Positions 43,708-49,787 of a DNA stretch of 49,787 nucleotides are shown here, piece by piece. The position numbers and the translations under genes are program-made. The stretch comes from an uncultured Methanobrevibacter sp. (GTDB lineage: Archaea > Methanobacteriota > Methanobacteria > Methanobacteriales > Methanobacteriaceae): contig ONSJ01000007.1 of the NCBI GenBank assembly GCA_900320515.1, forward strand, positions 1 to 49,787, written 5' to 3'. Position 1 is the stretch's first letter. Every line of letters starts with the position of its first letter. A model generated the notes under the pieces. That model had not been told where the DNA came from, did no database searches, and was given only the letters and a program-made list of their open reading frames with translations.

Positions 43708-44648
43708 CAAAACCCGTCCATGAATTCATTCAATTCATCTGAAATTGTTTCAAGTTCGTTAAAGCACAGATGCCCCAATTCTGAGTCCATTACAATCAGC
43801 CGGGAATTTTCAATCATTTCAGACATCGGAACCCCATCCAGTTCCGGCGGGAAATGAGGGTCCTGTTTGCATGAAATAATCAAGACATCGGAAGTGATCT
43901 TATCCAAATCATCCTCAACATCAAAGTTCATGCAGGATTCATTGCAGTATTTCAAATCGTAAATGTCAATTTCAAGCATTTCATTTCCGAATGTTTCGAA
44001 TTCAGCGGCCAGTTCCTCTTTAGGCATTGCCCTTAATGCCTCCTTGGACAGTCCAAAATTAAACTCGGCAAGATTTGCCAGCCTCAAAGTCCTGATCAAT
44101 GAATAGGTCATTTCGCCTTTTGCATAATCCGGATCGGAGGTTATGATTTCGTCCACAAATTTCGAAAGGATATAGTCATGGCCTGCAACCTTGTAGCTGC
44201 TTACACCGCATATGATGAAATCCTGAAAATCAGGATAGAGGATTGCCTGTGTAAGACCGACAAATCCTCCCATTGAATTGCCGATCAGTCCCACAACATG
44301 TCCGATGCCGAATTTTTCATCTAAAAATTGCTTTTGGAAATTGACGACATCGGCAAGGGAATATTTTGGAAACCTGTTTTTCAAATCGGTTGTCGAAGGG
44401 GAGCAGGATCCTGGAGCCCCCAAAGCGGACATGCTGATGAAAAAGTATTTGTCCCCATCAAAGGCATCGCCCTTTTCGGTCAGCGGCAAAATCTTGTTTA
44501 TTCCGGCAAATGTTCCAAGAGAACCTGAACAGTAAAGAATTGCATTGTCAATAACTCCTTTCTCATCATATTTAGGAGTTCCAAAGGTCATATATTCAAC
44601 AACAGCATCATCAATTATCTCACCGTTTTCAAATTCAAACGAATCCAT
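43707..44648 (-). CDS. alpha/beta hydrolase of the homoserine acetyltransferase-like group
   Basis: The enzyme has 313 residues from ATG 44648. The MetX-like fold has an intact triad: nucleophile elbow GLIGNSMGGFVGL, acid in ISCKQDPHFPPELD and histidine in SELGHLCFNELE. Its SALGAPGSCSPSTTDLKNRFP loop is typical of the family. It may be an acyltransferase or esterase; the substrate is unknown. No ribosome site fits ATG 44648. AGGGGAGG at 44701-44708 stands seven bases from an in-frame ATT at 44693, which would add 15 residues that align with the paralogue's N-terminus. Confidence 0.87.
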   Translation of the reverse strand: MDSFEFENGEIIDDAVVEYMTFGTPKYDEKGVIDNAILYCSGSLGTFAGINKILPLTEKGDAFDGDKYFFISMSALGAPGSCSPSTTDLKNRFPKYSLADVVNFQKQFLDEKFGIGHVVGLIGNSMGGFVGLTQAILYPDFQDFIICGVSSYKVAGHDYILSKFVDEIITSDPDYAKGEMTYSLIRTLRLANLAEFNFGLSKEALRAMPKEELAAEFETFGNEMLEIDIYDLKYCNESCMNFDVEDDLDKITSDVLIISCKQDPHFPPELDGVPMSEMIENSRLIVMDSELGHLCFNELETISDELNEFMDGF

Positions 44649-44770
44649 GGTAAAATACTCTTTCTTTTCTTCAAAATATTCATCATCGTAAATGGAAATT
44701 CCTCCCCTGAACTATAATAATTGATTTCAAAAACAAATTATTTAAATTAATCTAAACAATGTAAATTGTG

Positions 44771-45553
44771 ATGAAATATAAAATTTTAGAAAAACCTAAT
44801 TGTGAAGATGCTTATGATTTGATTGAAGAGGCACTTAGAAAAAGGGCCACAATACTTATTTTTGCATGCTGTAAGGTAAACTATGAAGGAAGAGCCCTGA
44901 GTGAATTGAACTGGGGAGAGAGAATAATAATGATTAAGCCGGACGGGGCATTTCTAATCCATCAGGAAAAAAAGGTGGAGCCGGTAAACTGGCAGCCTCC
45001 AAAATCCCGAACAAGAGCTTACATAAAAAACGACAACCTGTTTTTGGAAAGCCACAGAAGAACCCCCAAAGAGCTTTTGACCGTTGAGATAAAGCATGTC
45101 CAATTCATCAACTATGCTAATGTGGAGGACTTTGAGGAGCTTGAACAGGCAGGATATGAAAAGGACATGAGCGACATGATAATGGAAAAGCCCCATATAA
45201 TCGAAGAGGGCTTCAAGCCGACCACAAGAGAATACAGCGTTGAGCACGGATTCATTGACATTTTAGGAAAGGACAGCGAAAACAATTTGATGATTCTGGA
45301 ACTGAAAGCCCGAAAAGCTGGAGTGACCGCAGTAAAACAGCTCAGAAGATACATTCAGGATATGGAAAATACCGACAATGACTATTTAAGGGAAGTTGAA
45401 GCCGAAAAGAAAAAGATAAGGGGTTTGCTTGTTGCGCCGTCAATCATGGACGATGCACTTGAGATGATTGAAGAGGAAGGAATCGAATTCGTATCCGTTG
45501 AACCTCCCCGTGAGTTAAAAAGAGACAAGAAAGTGACTCTGGATTTCTTCTAA
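44771..45553 (+). CDS. nucS: endonuclease NucS
   Basis: The 260-residue nuclease has the NucS layout: an N-terminal beta-domain (RALSELNWGERIIMIKPDGAFLIHQEKKVEPVNWQPP, split over about residues 37-72) and a RecB-like catalytic domain with EHGFIDILGKDSENNLMILELKARKAGVTAVKQL. Here D, E-L-K and Q form the active site. The last residues KVTLDFF resemble a PCNA-binding peptide. NucS cuts branched and mismatched DNA, and in archaea its activity is directed by PCNA. TTATTTAAATTA near 44737 is a likely TATA box, so the gene may be leaderless; a GTG directly precedes the ATG. Confidence 0.95.
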   Translation: MKYKILEKPNCEDAYDLIEEALRKRATILIFACCKVNYEGRALSELNWGERIIMIKPDGAFLIHQEKKVEPVNWQPPKSRTRAYIKNDNLFLESHRRTPKELLTVEIKHVQFINYANVEDFEELEQAGYEKDMSDMIMEKPHIIEEGFKPTTREYSVEHGFIDILGKDSENNLMILELKARKAGVTAVKQLRRYIQDMENTDNDYLREVEAEKKKIRGLLVAPSIMDDALEMIEEEGIEFVSVEPPRELKRDKKVTLDFF

Positions 45554-45558
45554 TCCAG
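45539..45558. terminator. bidirectional hairpin across convergent gene ends
   Basis: CTGGATT and AATCCAG form a 7-bp stem around a 6-base loop. The stem encodes the last residues of NucS (the LDFF of its PCNA-type tail) and, on the other strand, the end of the acidic protein. The two stop codons overlap by four bases in the loop and stem. Confidence 0.5.
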
Positions 45559-46029
45559 GGCATCTTCAATCTTTTTCAATTCCGCCTCATAGAATTTCTG
45601 AGTGAATTCATTTGCCGGAGTTGAAGTGGTTACATGACAGTCCTTTTCCAATTTGTAAATGAGATATTCCTCGCCGTCAAGAGGAATGCTTTCATCATCA
45701 CTCAAAACATCAAGACCGTCCAATTCTGATAAAATATTTTGATATTCCTTTTCCTCCAATTCGATGACATCATCCAATTCCATTTCCTGGACCTTTGGAT
45801 TCAATTGCATTGCAATGGCAACAAATCCGTTGACCGTTTTATCTGAAAGTGAAAATTGTGAATTTCTGATTTCATCCATGGAAAACTTAATATGAGTTAT
45901 TGTATTTTTGGTAACTGGTATTTCTCTGGATAGGCCTATCTGATTGATTTCATAATGATTTTTCCATTCGCCAATTTTATAAACTGCATAATTTATGTCA
46001 TCAAGATTAATAATTTCTTCATCTGCCAT
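45550..46029 (-). CDS. unknown acidic protein
   Basis: This 159-residue soluble protein is very rich in Glu and Asp. It has a strand-rich N-terminal half (YAVYKIGEWKNHYEINQIGLSREIPV) and a helical acidic middle (VQEMELDDVIELEEKEYQNILSEL). I do not recognise the family and see no metal or nucleotide motif. The ATG has GTGATAG at the normal distance. It is convergent with nucS and overlaps it by four bases. Confidence 0.7.
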   Translation of the reverse strand: MADEEIINLDDINYAVYKIGEWKNHYEINQIGLSREIPVTKNTITHIKFSMDEIRNSQFSLSDKTVNGFVAIAMQLNPKVQEMELDDVIELEEKEYQNILSELDGLDVLSDDESIPLDGEEYLIYKLEKDCHVTTSTPANEFTQKFYEAELKKIEDALD

Positions 46030-46098
46030 ACTATCACATTAATTAAATATATTTTTATAATATAAAAATTAAATGTAACATTTAATGGAGGTAAATCT

Positions 46099-46815
46099 GT
46101 GAAAAAATGTCCAGAATGTGGAAATCCTAGTTATGATGGTGCTCCCGTTTGCGGTAATTGCGGTTATCAATTCCCCAAACCGAAAGCTAAAGCACCTAAA
46201 AAAGAGGATATTTTCCAAGAAAAACCAAAAACAGAGAAAAAGACCAATGACGAAGGCACTCTTACCATTATTAAGAGAAAGAAGTTAGTTATTGGAATTA
46301 TCTTAATTATAACATTGATTGTTATTTGTGGAATTGTACTTATGGGATCAAATCATAATACTTCAAGCAGTAATAACTCTAACCCAATACTTCAATCAAA
46401 TGATTTAGTTGAATACAAGGATGGAGATTTTTCATTCAAATATCCAAAATCATGGCAAGAAGTAAATGGAAGTGATGAGGAACATAGCAGCGCTGTATTT
46501 TTCAAAAATCCGGAAAATACAACTATAGAATACTATAACATTACTACTACAGCAAAATCCCTAAAAGAAATAACACAACAAAGAATCACTCACGCTCAAG
46601 AAGGCGGAGATTATGTCGAACTTGTTGAAACAATAACCGTAGACGGTAGAAACTCCTCAAATATGCTACTGGAAAATGCAAATGGAGACTACACCAGATA
46701 TATTTCAATGTTCAGTGATGGAAAACTCTATGTTTTCAAAATAACCGGAGGCGCTGAAAACTCCCTTACATCTCAAGACATTGAAAACGCAATAAGTTCA
46801 GCAGACATCGCTTAA
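46099..46815 (+). CDS. Zn-ribbon membrane protein with PsbP-like extracellular domain
   Basis: The 238-residue protein has an N-terminal zinc ribbon (CPECGN...CGNCG, residues 4-23), a lysine-rich linker, one membrane helix (about 66-86) and a Ser/Asn-rich stalk. A PsbP/Mog1-like domain starts with YKDGDFSFKYPKSWQEV near 110 and runs to the end. The zinc ribbon should face the cytoplasm and the PsbP-like domain the outside. The start is GTG, seven bases after GGAGG. Such proteins are common in Methanobrevibacter with unknown function. Confidence 0.85.
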   Translation: MKKCPECGNPSYDGAPVCGNCGYQFPKPKAKAPKKEDIFQEKPKTEKKTNDEGTLTIIKRKKLVIGIILIITLIVICGIVLMGSNHNTSSSNNSNPILQSNDLVEYKDGDFSFKYPKSWQEVNGSDEEHSSAVFFKNPENTTIEYYNITTTAKSLKEITQQRITHAQEGGDYVELVETITVDGRNSSNMLLENANGDYTRYISMFSDGKLYVFKITGGAENSLTSQDIENAISSADIA

Positions 46816-46846
46816 GTATGATTTAATTCATACTTTTTTCTATTTT
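46814..46846 (+). terminator. intrinsic-type terminator
   Basis: AAGTATGA and TCATACTT form an 8-bp stem around TTTAAT. T-runs (TTTTTTCTATTTTTT) follow directly, just after the stop codon of the PsbP-like protein gene. Confidence 0.75.
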
Positions 46847-46856
46847 TTGTGTTAAC

Positions 46857-47684
46857 ATGAATAAAGTCAGAATTGCCCTTTGTCAGATGAACGTAGTGGA
46901 TGACAAAAAGGCGAATCTTAAAAAAGCAGGCTCATTGATAGCCGACAGTGCAGACCGCAATGCAGATTTTATTGTTTTACCCGAAATGTTCAACTGCCCA
47001 TATTCAAATGACAAGTTTGTCGAATACGGCGAAAATGAACATGACAGCTGCACCTTAAATACTATTTCTCAACTTGCCGAATCATATAACGTTTACATCC
47101 TGGCGGGATCCATCCCCGAAAGGGAAGACGACAAGCTATACAATACCAGCTACCTATTCGACAAAACAGGCTCGATCATAGCAAAACACAGGAAAATGCA
47201 TCTTTTTGACATTGACGTCAAAGGCAGAATCACCTTCAAGGAATCAGATGTTTTGACTGCAGGAGATGACTTTACAATTGCAGACACTGATTTCGGAAGA
47301 ATCGGCATTGGAATATGCTATGACGTTCGATTTGTCGAACTTGCAAGGATAATGGCTGAAAAGGGTGCTGAAATTCTTTTTTATCCGGGAGCATTCAACC
47401 AGACAACCGGCCCTGCACATTGGGAACTGCTGTTTCGCTCAAGAGCACTGGACAATCAGGTTTTCTGCATAGGCGTTGCACCGGCACTTAACATGAATGC
47501 AAGCTATCACAGCTATGGCCATTCAATCGCTGTAAATCCCTGGGGAGAAGTAATTGCCCAGGCTGGAGAAAAAGAGGAACTGGTCATCTGTGAAATTGAT
47601 TTGAGTGAAATAAAAAAAGTAAGAGAAGAGCTTCCCGTTTTAAAAAACAAAAGGAAAGATCTCTACGAAGTCATTGAAAAATGA
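46857..47684 (+). CDS. nitrilase-superfamily amidase (omega-amidase/Nit type)
   Basis: The 275-residue carbon-nitrogen hydrolase has the catalytic triad Glu43 (VLPEMFNCPYS), Lys113 (HRKMHLFD) and Cys154 (GIGICYDVRF). The sequence around AGSIPEREDDKLYNTSYLFD and LFDIDVKGRITFKESD is close to omega-amidase/Nit2-like enzymes, which hydrolyse 2-oxoglutaramate or repair deaminated metabolites. No classical ribosome site was seen. It converges directly on the HEAT-repeat gene, with stop codons one base apart. Confidence 0.92.
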   Translation: MNKVRIALCQMNVVDDKKANLKKAGSLIADSADRNADFIVLPEMFNCPYSNDKFVEYGENEHDSCTLNTISQLAESYNVYILAGSIPEREDDKLYNTSYLFDKTGSIIAKHRKMHLFDIDVKGRITFKESDVLTAGDDFTIADTDFGRIGIGICYDVRFVELARIMAEKGAEILFYPGAFNQTTGPAHWELLFRSRALDNQVFCIGVAPALNMNASYHSYGHSIAVNPWGEVIAQAGEKEELVICEIDLSEIKKVREELPVLKNKRKDLYEVIEK

Positions 47685-48530
47685 CTATTTTAACTTGGCC
47701 AATCTTTTTTCGAAGTAGTCAACCTTTTTGGTGCCTTCAAAGACTTCAATTGCGGTTTCTATGACCCTGACCTCATTGTCATAGTCATCAGCTTTTCTGT
47801 ATAGAATACATAATCTTTTGTATGGAGCATCCTTAGTCTGTTTTGCCTCTACATAGCGTTCATATTCTTTAATGGCTTTTTGCGGATTGGTTTTTTCCAT
47901 CTCCTTAATTGTGCTCATAGGAATAACCTTTACAACCGCTTCACCGGATGCCTTGGCTTTTTGTCTTTTTTGAGCTTTCTTGATTGCCTTGTTACAGGAT
48001 TTCTTGAAGTCCTTATCCTCTTCGGATTTTCTTGCATCCTTGATTAATTTGATTGATTCATCACTTGCAAGGTCGCCCAATGCCTGAATAGCTGCAAGCC
48101 TGACTCCCCAATCCTCATCCTCAAGACATTTTGCAATTGAATCGAGCTCGTCTTCAGCCTGAAGTTCACCCAAAGCACGTACTGCAACCTTCCTAACTCC
48201 AAAATCATCATCGGAAGTTGCTTCTACAAAATAAGGAATGACTTTTTTATCTTCAGTTTCTTTAAGTGCAAAGGCTAAAAAACGTTTGTCCTTACCTTCC
48301 GCATTTGTAAACTCTTCAATTAATTTATCGACAGCCACATCTCCCATGCTGCCTAAAATTTCAGCCGCTTTGAATCTTACTTGTGCATTATCGTCAGTGG
48401 TGGCTTTGATTAACGGTTCGATAGCTTCTTCATCAGTGATTCCAACCAATGATTCGACAGCTTCCTTTCTGACCTTAACATCATCGTCGGATAAATTGTT
48501 AATTGCTTCTTCAAAACTTAAATTTGACAT
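47685..48530 (-). CDS. HEAT-repeat (PBS-lyase type) protein
   Basis: The 281-residue protein has at least five HEAT-like units in the first 180 residues, with the pattern D-x-x-[VA]-R-x-x-A-[AV]-x-x-L-G (DAQVRFKAAEILGSMG, DFGVRKVAVRALGELQ, DWGVRLAAIQALGDLA). A basic linker and a C-terminal helical segment follow (about 200-281). HEAT proteins mediate protein contacts, and the partner is unknown. A TATATAT element about 25 bases before the ATG and no ribosome site suggest a leaderless transcript. Confidence 0.88.
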   Translation of the reverse strand: MSNLSFEEAINNLSDDDVKVRKEAVESLVGITDEEAIEPLIKATTDDNAQVRFKAAEILGSMGDVAVDKLIEEFTNAEGKDKRFLAFALKETEDKKVIPYFVEATSDDDFGVRKVAVRALGELQAEDELDSIAKCLEDEDWGVRLAAIQALGDLASDESIKLIKDARKSEEDKDFKKSCNKAIKKAQKRQKAKASGEAVVKVIPMSTIKEMEKTNPQKAIKEYERYVEAKQTKDAPYKRLCILYRKADDYDNEVRVIETAIEVFEGTKKVDYFEKRLAKLK

Positions 48531-48788
48531 AGTTATAGTTAGATTTTAGGAATATATAATCTTTAATGATGATTAACAATATTCTTAAAACCACAAAAAT
48601 CTGCATTAAAAAGTGTTTGATATACCCTCATTGCGATTGAAACTGTAATGACTTGCAATAGCCATTGACTGATGCAAATGCCATTCCACCAGATTAAAGA
48701 AACAAATGCAAACAGTGATTATATTGACCCTTCCATCAATTATTCAATGGGAGAATATTTTGGAAAAATTGAAAATAAAAATGGACTG

Positions 48789-48808
48789 CAGATGAGAGAT
48801 ATCATCTG
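48789..48808 (-). terminator. hairpin at the stop codon of the broken adhesin gene
   Basis: CAGATGA and TCATCTG form a 7-bp stem around a 6-base loop, with the TGA stop inside the stem. Confidence 0.45.
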
Positions 48809-49700
48809 CTAACCTTAACACTTGACTTTACGATGTCCTTAAGATAAGTGACCTTAAAAGCATAAGTTTTGCCTTTCTTAAGCTTTTTGATAACCGCCTT
48901 TTTAACGGTGACTTTTGCAATTCCCTTGGAGTTGGTTTTGACCTTATAGGTTTTGCCTTTGAATTTGAATGTTATTTTCTTGCCTTTAACCAATTTACCG
49001 TTGATTTTATGTTTGGCCTTAAGGGTAAACATCTTGGCGGTCTTTTTGACTGTGACCTTGCTGGTTGTCAGGACATGTTTTATGGTGACTTTGTTTGTGT
49101 AGGTTCTGCCATTGTATTTGGTTGTTATTGTGTATTTTCTAGGACCACCAATTATTTTGACTTTGGCCACGCCGTTCATGTCAGTTTTTACTGTTGTGGT
49201 CTTTTTGTTGATAATGAATGTGATTTTTTCACCGGCCCCAACGGCACGGCCGTCAGCAGTTACAACCCTTACGGTGAAGTATGAACCCCCATTATAATCA
49301 ACTGAAATGTCATTGTTATTGATGATTTTTGTATCATCCCTGACGGTGTAGACCTTAAGACAAACAGTCTTGTTTTGAAGTGCCATATCGCTCCATGACT
49401 TGCCGTCAGAACTTACAAAACTCATTCCTGCAATGTAGTGTTGTCTTGAATATGCCTGATAAGGAAGCGCATTGCTTTTGAAGACAACCTTGAATTTGTC
49501 TCCCGTTTTGACTGGAATGTATCTGTTCAAAACGATTGTGCTAAATCCTGCAAAATCGCTTACACCACTTTGCGTGTGGACCTTCTCGCCGTTGACATAC
49601 ACATCAAATGAGTAAGCGATTCCGGAGCTGTTGAAGTATGTTCCGACAGCGCCGATCAATTAGTCATACTTTGATGTGAATTCGTTTGATTGAACCTCTC
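48802..49700 (-). pseudogene. peptidase-type adhesin, C-terminal part, interrupted
   Basis: The reading frame runs from the intron junction at 49700 and encodes EVQSNEFTSKYD. It then meets an in-frame TAA at 49660-49662 and continues as LIGAVGTYFNSSGIAYSFDVYVNG... to a stop at 48802. The domain resembles the lectin-like domain found after papain-type (C1) peptidases in methanogen adhesins. It is followed by two Ig-like domains and a lysine-rich tail (KGKTYKVKTNSKGIAKVTVKK). The peptidase part would lie beyond the right edge. An apparent start at 49659 (TTG after the stop) has no ribosome site. With a nonsense codon and a group II intron in it, the gene is probably inactive unless the intron splices and the stop is read through. 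Confidence 0.8.
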
Positions 49701-49787
49701 GTCGGATAAGTCAGAGGGGTCGCCCCCTCCTTCTCTCCTAAGAACCCATCGTGTGACTTTCATCACAATGGGCTCAAGCAAACATTT
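49701..49787 (-). mobile_element. group II intron, 3' end (domains V and VI), cut by the window edge
   Basis: On the minus strand the sequence contains a textbook domain V and then a domain VI hairpin with stem GAGGGG/CCCCTC closed by a GCGA tetraloop. It ends in CTTATCCGAC. A bulged A seven bases from the 3' end would be the branch point, and the AC end fits the AY rule, so the intron would end at 49701 and the exon begin at 49700. The intron-encoded reverse transcriptase would lie to the right, outside the window. Orientation matches the host gene, as needed for RNA splicing. Confidence 0.9.
49742..49775 (-). ncRNA. group II intron domain V
   Basis: The domain has the canonical length of 34 nt. 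The strand starts GAGCCCATTG and ends CACGATGGGTTC, forming a 9-bp lower stem with the catalytic AGC triad near its base. A two-base AC bulge and a 5-bp upper stem closed by a GAAA tetraloop follow. All features of the intron active site are intact, so the intron may still be catalytically competent. Confidence 0.92.

Noticed and set aside
1..49787. tRNA, rRNA or other known structural RNA genes
   Set aside because: I looked for TTCGAAT-type T-loops and GC-rich islands and found no cloverleaf. The only clear structural RNA is the group II intron domain V.

Overview
The window looks like the genome of a methanogenic archaeon of the Methanobacteriales, most like Methanobrevibacter. The reasons are the AT-rich sequence with A/T-rich intergenic DNA, TATA-type promoters, GGTGAT/GGAGG ribosome binding sites, very large beta-helix and Ig-like adhesin-like proteins, the YcaO/TfuA pair that thioamidates methyl-coenzyme M reductase, the PCNA-dependent endonuclease NucS, and DUF4013 and Zn-ribbon proteins. 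No rRNA, tRNA or CRISPR array was seen. Both ends look like multicopy elements: a possible insertion-sequence end on the left and an unmistakable group II intron 3' end on the right. The window is therefore probably a complete assembly contig bounded by repeats.

Layout. 1-1.3 kb: a type II secretion F-domain gene cut off by the left-hand element, and a decayed adhesin fragment. 1.3-2.3 kb: a TPR protein. 2.4-7.6 kb: a ferrous iron cluster (feoB, feoA, an 8-Cys mini-protein, a DUF6110 protein and a P1B-type ATPase) behind two DtxR-like palindromes that bracket the core promoter. 7.7-15.3 kb: an ABC exporter (MacB/FtsX type), TrkH, a Zn-ribbon protein plus a DUF2207-like protein, a 2TM protein and an MFS transporter. 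15.6-19.6 kb: DUF4013 protein and a 1034-residue adhesin-like beta-helix protein with a 249-residue internal tandem duplication. 20-22 kb: acyltransferase, esterase and TM2 protein. 22.3-25.5 kb: an overlapping four-gene operon with an anti-sigma-antagonist-like STAS protein, an RsbW-like kinase, a membrane-bound SpoIIE phosphatase and an Sfp-type phosphopantetheinyl transferase. 25.5-29 kb: an M24 peptidase diverging from an M50 protease-ycaO-tfuA operon. 29.2-32.2 kb: an unknown protein, a CBS protein, a universal stress protein and an amidohydrolase. 32.3-37.2 kb: a Zn-ribbon protein and carAB. 37.3-42.3 kb: a short SNF2 helicase, nadC, and an rnz-mscS-nadA operon. 42.3-44.7 kb: two paralogous alpha/beta hydrolases, one of which has lost its catalytic residues, with a small unknown protein between them. 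44.8-48.5 kb: nucS, an unknown acidic protein, a Zn-ribbon/PsbP-like membrane protein, a nitrilase-type amidase and a HEAT-repeat protein. 48.8-49.8 kb: a peptidase-type adhesin gene broken by an in-frame stop and a group II intron.

How the genes work together. Housekeeping modules are carAB (carbamoyl phosphate for pyrimidines and arginine), nadA/nadC (quinolinate route to NAD), rnz (tRNA 3' processing) and nucS (mismatch or branched-DNA repair). The iron cluster couples Fe(II) import to a probable metal exporter. The RsbV/RsbW/SpoIIE set is a complete partner-switch in an organism group that has no sigma factors, and it is fused translationally to a PPTase that would activate carrier proteins.

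The points most worth a second look are: three genes whose strong Shine-Dalgarno sites place initiation on an in-frame ATT codon; the operators bracketing the feoB promoter; a perfectly palindromic TATA box centred between two apparently leaderless divergent genes; the partner-switch operon; the dead/live hydrolase pair; and the group II intron inside an adhesin gene. All assignments come from reading the sequence and from knowledge of the families; no database search was run.
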